Assembly: GCA_910578285.1 (NCBI GenBank) | Contig: CAJTQL010000001.1 | Location: 62,001 to 126,000, forward strand | Length of the DNA stretch: 64,000 nt | Direction: 5' to 3' | DNA from: an uncultured Helicobacteraceae bacterium | GTDB taxonomy: Bacteria > Campylobacterota > Campylobacteria > Campylobacterales > Helicobacteraceae | In this document: positions 61,312 to 64,000 of the stretch, one piece after another | Layout of the letters: the number at the start of each line of letters is the position of its first letter | Numbering within the stretch: the first letter of the stretch is position 1 | Notes under the pieces: generated by a model | Database searches by the model: none | Seen by the model: only the letters and a program-made list of their open reading frames with translations | What the model was told of the DNA's origin: nothing | Position numbers and translations under genes: made by a program

Positions 61312-61682
61312 GCTTTTTTGGTTTCTTTAATCTCTTTAATCCGTGCTGCCTTGCCGCTACGTGAGCGGAGATAATACAACTTGGCGCGGCGCACACGACC
61401 GATACGCAAACGTTTGATACTCTCAATACTCTCGCTGTATAGTGGGAAAATGCGCTCAACACCAACACCGTTTGCACCAATCTTGCGAATCACAAAAGTG
61501 CGCCCTGTGCCCTGCCCACTTAGAGCGATACACACACCTTCGAAATATTGCACACGGCTTTTGTCGCCTTCTTTGATATGGATTCCAACGCGCAACGAAT
61601 CGCCCGCCTTAAATGCTGGAATTGCCTGTTTTTGTGCAGCCATTTGGGCTTGTTCAAAATCCTCGATAAATCGATTTCTCAT
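61308..61682 (-). CDS. rplS: 50S ribosomal protein L19
   Basis: Ribosomal protein at the 30S-50S interface. 124 residues; GDSLRVGIHIKEGDKSRVQ near 26, FEGVCIALSGQGTGRTFVIR and YLRSRSGKAARIKE are typical. AAGGAC precedes the ATG. It overlaps the end of trmD by 29 bases, closing the operon rpsP-khpA-rimM-trmD-rplS. Confidence 0.96.
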   Translation of the reverse strand: MRNRFIEDFEQAQMAAQKQAIPAFKAGDSLRVGIHIKEGDKSRVQYFEGVCIALSGQGTGRTFVIRKIGANGVGVERIFPLYSESIESIKRLRIGRVRRAKLYYLRSRSGKAARIKEIKETKKA

Positions 61683-62370
61683 TGTTTGTCCTTATTTGGG
61701 TAGCGCGATATAAATCAGGGCGATAATACCGCGTCCTTGCTACCGACATTTGCATTTTTAAAGCTGCTATTTTACGATGATTGCCCTTTGAATATTCTGA
61801 AGGCGGAGTGCCAAAACCTTTTTCACGTGAAAATTGAGGCGATTCGAGCAAATTTTGCTCAAAGCTTTCATTGACAAGCGACAAGGGATTGCCCAACACG
61901 CCCTCAAGCTGACGACAGATGGCATCACAAATCATAAGCGCGGGCAATTCTCCGCCTGTAAGCACGCAATCACCCAAAGCAAAGAGCTCATCAGCGCTGT
62001 ATTCAATCGCACGTTCATCGATTCCCTCATAGCGCCCGCATACCAAAACGATGTGCGATTTTTGAGCAAGCCGCTTTGCATCATGGGTATTAAACGCTTT
62101 GCCTACAGGCTGCACAAAAATGACATGCGCGTGTGGACTTTTTGCGCGAATGTCGCCTATGGCGCGACACACTGGCAATGCGTCAATCACCTGCCCTGCA
62201 CCACCACCAACTTGTGGGCTATCTACTTTGTGATAACGGTTATGTGTGTATTGTCGAAAATTGCAAATTTCGAGCTCGAAGAGTCTCGACTCAAGCGCCC
62301 TATGCAGAATCGAATCGCAAAAATAGCCCTCAATCAAAGCGGGAAACAACGTGAGAAAAGAAAAGCGCAT
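61654..62370 (-). CDS. trmD: tRNA (guanine-N1)-methyltransferase TrmD
   Basis: Methylates G37 of tRNAs to keep frame. 238 residues, knotted SPOUT fold: FSFLTLFPALIEGYF start, SPQVGGGAGQVIDALPV near 50, LVCGRYEGIDERAIEYSADE near 110 and GDCVLTGGELPALMICDA near 132 (in parts). Starts directly after the rimM stop; ends 29 bases inside rplS. Confidence 0.95.
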   Translation of the reverse strand: MRFSFLTLFPALIEGYFCDSILHRALESRLFELEICNFRQYTHNRYHKVDSPQVGGGAGQVIDALPVCRAIGDIRAKSPHAHVIFVQPVGKAFNTHDAKRLAQKSHIVLVCGRYEGIDERAIEYSADELFALGDCVLTGGELPALMICDAICRQLEGVLGNPLSLVNESFEQNLLESPQFSREKGFGTPPSEYSKGNHRKIAALKMQMSVARTRYYRPDLYRATQIRTNNEKSIYRGF

Positions 62371-62901
62371 CTAGCTTGCTTCAAGAATATCTTTCGCATG
62401 GCAGACATCAATGCGATAGCCTGCACTATTCTCGTGGATTTCTTGGATAAAACGTTCAAGAAAGGGCAGCATAAACCGCGCTGCATTGCCCGCTTTGACC
62501 AAAGCGAAGTCAGTCGCAATCAGTAGATAATCCACCGCCCCAATCCGCTCAATCTCACGCACAACGCCCAAAATCTCGCCATTCTCGCAAACATGCGCAC
62601 CGATGATGTCAAACCAAAAATAGCTACCTTGCGCGAGCGCACACCATTCACGCGTTTGTTCGAGCGTACATTGCAAAAGCGCACCTGTGAGTATTGCGCT
62701 TTGCTCCTTGCTATCATAATCTCGGAAATGGATAAGGCATTTTTGTGCATCAAAACTCTGCACACAAAGCGTTTTGTCCCCGCAGCAAAACTCGCGCTCG
62801 GGGACGAGGATTTCTGGGAAATCGCTTAGAATCTGCAATCGCAAATCACCCCGCACACCCACTGTCTTGCCGATTTTTGCAACATCGACATATACGCTCA
62901 A
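62371..62901 (-). CDS. rimM: 16S rRNA processing protein RimM
   Basis: Helps mature the 30S head, binding S19. 176 residues: KIGKTVGVRGDLRLQ near 9 and a PRC-barrel with GSYFWFDIIGAHVCENGEILG. The start is TTG 62901, overlapping the khpA stop (TTGA); no in-frame ATG fits the family start. Confidence 0.92.
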   Translation of the reverse strand: MSVYVDVAKIGKTVGVRGDLRLQILSDFPEILVPEREFCCGDKTLCVQSFDAQKCLIHFRDYDSKEQSAILTGALLQCTLEQTREWCALAQGSYFWFDIIGAHVCENGEILGVVREIERIGAVDYLLIATDFALVKAGNAARFMLPFLERFIQEIHENSAGYRIDVCHAKDILEAS

Positions 62902-63140
62902 TCTGTTGCCTTGATGGTGATTTTATACGAACGGCCATCTTTTGCTTTGCATGCAGAAACAAGCGTTTTAATCGCGCCAATCATCTTGCCGTCCTTACCA
63001 ATCAGCCGCCCTGTGTCTTGATTGGATGCATAGACAGTAATTTGCACGAGCTCATTCTCGACAAGCTCGCTCTCAACGCGCACAGAGGACGGGTCGAACG
63101 CTATTTTGCGAATATATTCTTCGATAAATTTTTCAACCAC
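62898..63140 (-). CDS. khpA: KH-domain RNA-binding protein KhpA
   Basis: Small single-KH RNA chaperone. 80 residues; RLIGKDGKMIGAIKTLVSA with the GxxG loop is clear. GTG start. Placed between rpsP and rimM as in many bacteria. Confidence 0.9.
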   Translation of the reverse strand: MVEKFIEEYIRKIAFDPSSVRVESELVENELVQITVYASNQDTGRLIGKDGKMIGAIKTLVSACKAKDGRSYKITIKATD

Positions 63141-63163
63141 TCGTTTTGCCTAAAATGGGGCAC

Positions 63164-63397
63164 TCATTTCTGCCCTGTGAGCTTTTGTACTCTTTCGCTC
63201 ATCTTCGCACCAACGCCAAGCCAATAAGATAGGCGCTCTGTATCGAATTTGACATTGTCATTTTCAAGCAGTGGGTTATAATAGCCAATCGATTCTATCC
63301 AGCCGCCATCTCGTCTCTTGCGACTATCGGTAACGACAATTCGATAAAAAGGTTTTTTCTTGCGTCCCATTCGTGTTAATCTCACTACTGTTGCCAT
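63164..63397 (-). CDS. rpsP: 30S ribosomal protein S16
   Basis: 77 residues; MATVVRLTRMGRKKKPFYR start, VVTDSRKRRDGGWIESIGYYNPL and DTERLSYWLGVGAKMSERVQKL are diagnostic. First of the rpsP-rplS operon, preceded by ffh after 86 bases. Confidence 0.97.
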   Translation of the reverse strand: MATVVRLTRMGRKKKPFYRIVVTDSRKRRDGGWIESIGYYNPLLENDNVKFDTERLSYWLGVGAKMSERVQKLTGQK

Positions 63398-63483
63398 ATT
63401 GCGTTCTACTCCTTGATAGGTTATAAAAGACAGATTATAAAAAAAACTGCCTTAAAAATTGCAAAACTCTCTACATTATTTTT

Positions 63484-64000
63484 TCAACCACCAAAACGCT
63501 GTTTGGACTGCAAAAGCCCCATCATATCAGCCAAACCACCTTTATTGTTGGTGAATTTTTTTGCCATTTTTGCCGCATTTTCAAATTGTTTAATCGAACG
63601 ATTGACTTCTGCCACGCTTAATCCAGCACCATCGGCGATGCGCTTGCGGCGGCTGCCGTTTAGCAACGTGGGGTCTTCACGTTCTTTGGGTGTCATCGAA
63701 TGCACAATCGCGCGAATATGTTTGATGTCTTGGGAATTGTCCAAATCAAAATCTTTGAGCGCACCTGCAAAGTTGTTCATTCCGGGTATCATTGACATAA
63801 TCGATTGCACCGAGCCAAGCTTTTTGACATTGTCAAGCTGTGCAACAAAATCATTGAAATTGAAGCTACCTTTCTTGATTTTTTTTGTAACCTTTTTGAT
63901 TTCCTCTGCACCCATCACAGCGGTGCTTTTCTCAACAAGCGTCTGAATATCGCCCGCGCCCATCAGTCGCCCGATAATGCGTTCGGGGATAAAGGGTTCA
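63484..64000 (-). CDS. ffh: Signal recognition particle protein Ffh, C-terminal part
   Basis: SRP54 GTPase, partner of FtsY. The frame is open to the window edge; the last 172 residues are here. They form the methionine-rich M domain (GSVQSIMSMIPGMNNF, SRRKRIADGAGLSVAEVNRS) that binds signal peptides and 4.5S RNA, ending GGLADMMGLLQSKQRFGG. The start lies beyond base 64000. Confidence 0.95.
   Translation of the reverse strand, partial: EPFIPERIIGRLMGAGDIQTLVEKSTAVMGAEEIKKVTKKIKKGSFNFNDFVAQLDNVKKLGSVQSIMSMIPGMNNFAGALKDFDLDNSQDIKHIRAIVHSMTPKEREDPTLLNGSRRKRIADGAGLSVAEVNRSIKQFENAAKMAKKFTNNKGGLADMMGLLQSKQRFGG

Noticed and set aside
1..64000. CRISPR arrays, insertion sequences, prophage, toxin-antitoxin or restriction systems
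   Set aside because: No regular direct repeats, transposase, integrase, capsid, methylase or toxin-like frames seen on either strand.

Overview
The window is a stretch of chromosome from a Helicobacter-type member of the Campylobacterota, probably an enterohepatic or other non-pylori species. The evidence is the set of gene neighbourhoods. These include ribE-tatD-mltD-rlpA-(hisB)-kdsC-lptC-lptA-engB-pbp2, rpsP-khpA-rimM-trmD-rplS, rpsT/prfA beside glmM-lspA, htpX-folE, frdCAB, valS-fliW, a futalosine-pathway radical SAM enzyme, malate:quinone oxidoreductase, a pseudaminic-acid gene (pseB) and a FlaA-type flagellin. Arginine (argB, argG) and histidine (hisB) biosynthesis genes are present, which H. 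pylori lacks. Base composition looks like the mid-forties percent GC by eye (not counted). The window begins inside hisS and ends inside ffh.

Layout. 1-11 kb: hisS end, lipoprotein, valS, a double-length fliW, a Rep/UvrD helicase, radA, then argB-tsaB-tlpA-ftsY (minus strand). 11-18 kb: a hydroxyacid dehydrogenase convergent with a long flagellin, then an accessory block with two Sel1-repeat (Hcp-like) secreted proteins, two divergent tRNA genes (Ala GGC, Arg GCG), two TagB/TagF-like glycerophosphotransferase-fold proteins and a SapC-family protein. 18-27 kb: mlaE-type permease, AI-2E-family transporter, tpiA, an AT-rich DUF2972-like gene broken by a frameshift, frdCAB, prfA, rpsT. 27-38 kb: glmM-lspA, flgG2-flgG behind a clear sigma-54 promoter, mqo, and a CmeABC-type RND efflux operon. 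39-52 kb: mqnE, gpt, htpX, folE, an S4-domain protein, argG, purM, SH3 protein, aroE, ribE, tatD, then the cell-envelope run mltD-rlpA-hisB-kdsC-lptC-lptA-engB. 52-64 kb: membrane protein, PBP2, pseB, coaBC, a FliK-C-like unknown, uppS, 5-FCL, rny, ribD, and the ribosome/tRNA maturation operon rplS-trmD-rimM-khpA-rpsP with ffh.

How the genes work together. Most of the window is housekeeping. Envelope building (lptA/C, kdsC, uppS, pbp2, mltD, rlpA, lspA, glmM), anaerobic and quinone-linked respiration (frd, mqo, mqnE) and motility (flagellin, tandem FliW, FlgG2/FlgG, PseB for flagellin glycosylation) are the main themes. Many genes overlap by 1-4 bases (ATGA, GTGA, TGATG or TAATG junctions), so translational coupling is common.

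No CRISPR array, insertion sequence, prophage or obvious defence system is visible. The observations most worth a second look are the in-frame FliW-FliW duplication, the SapC/TagF-like cluster beside the tRNA pair, the frameshifted DUF2972-like gene, the enlarged flagellin with paired TGTCNGACA dyads upstream, and a dyad TGCTA-N6-TAGCA shared by two arginine-related promoter regions.
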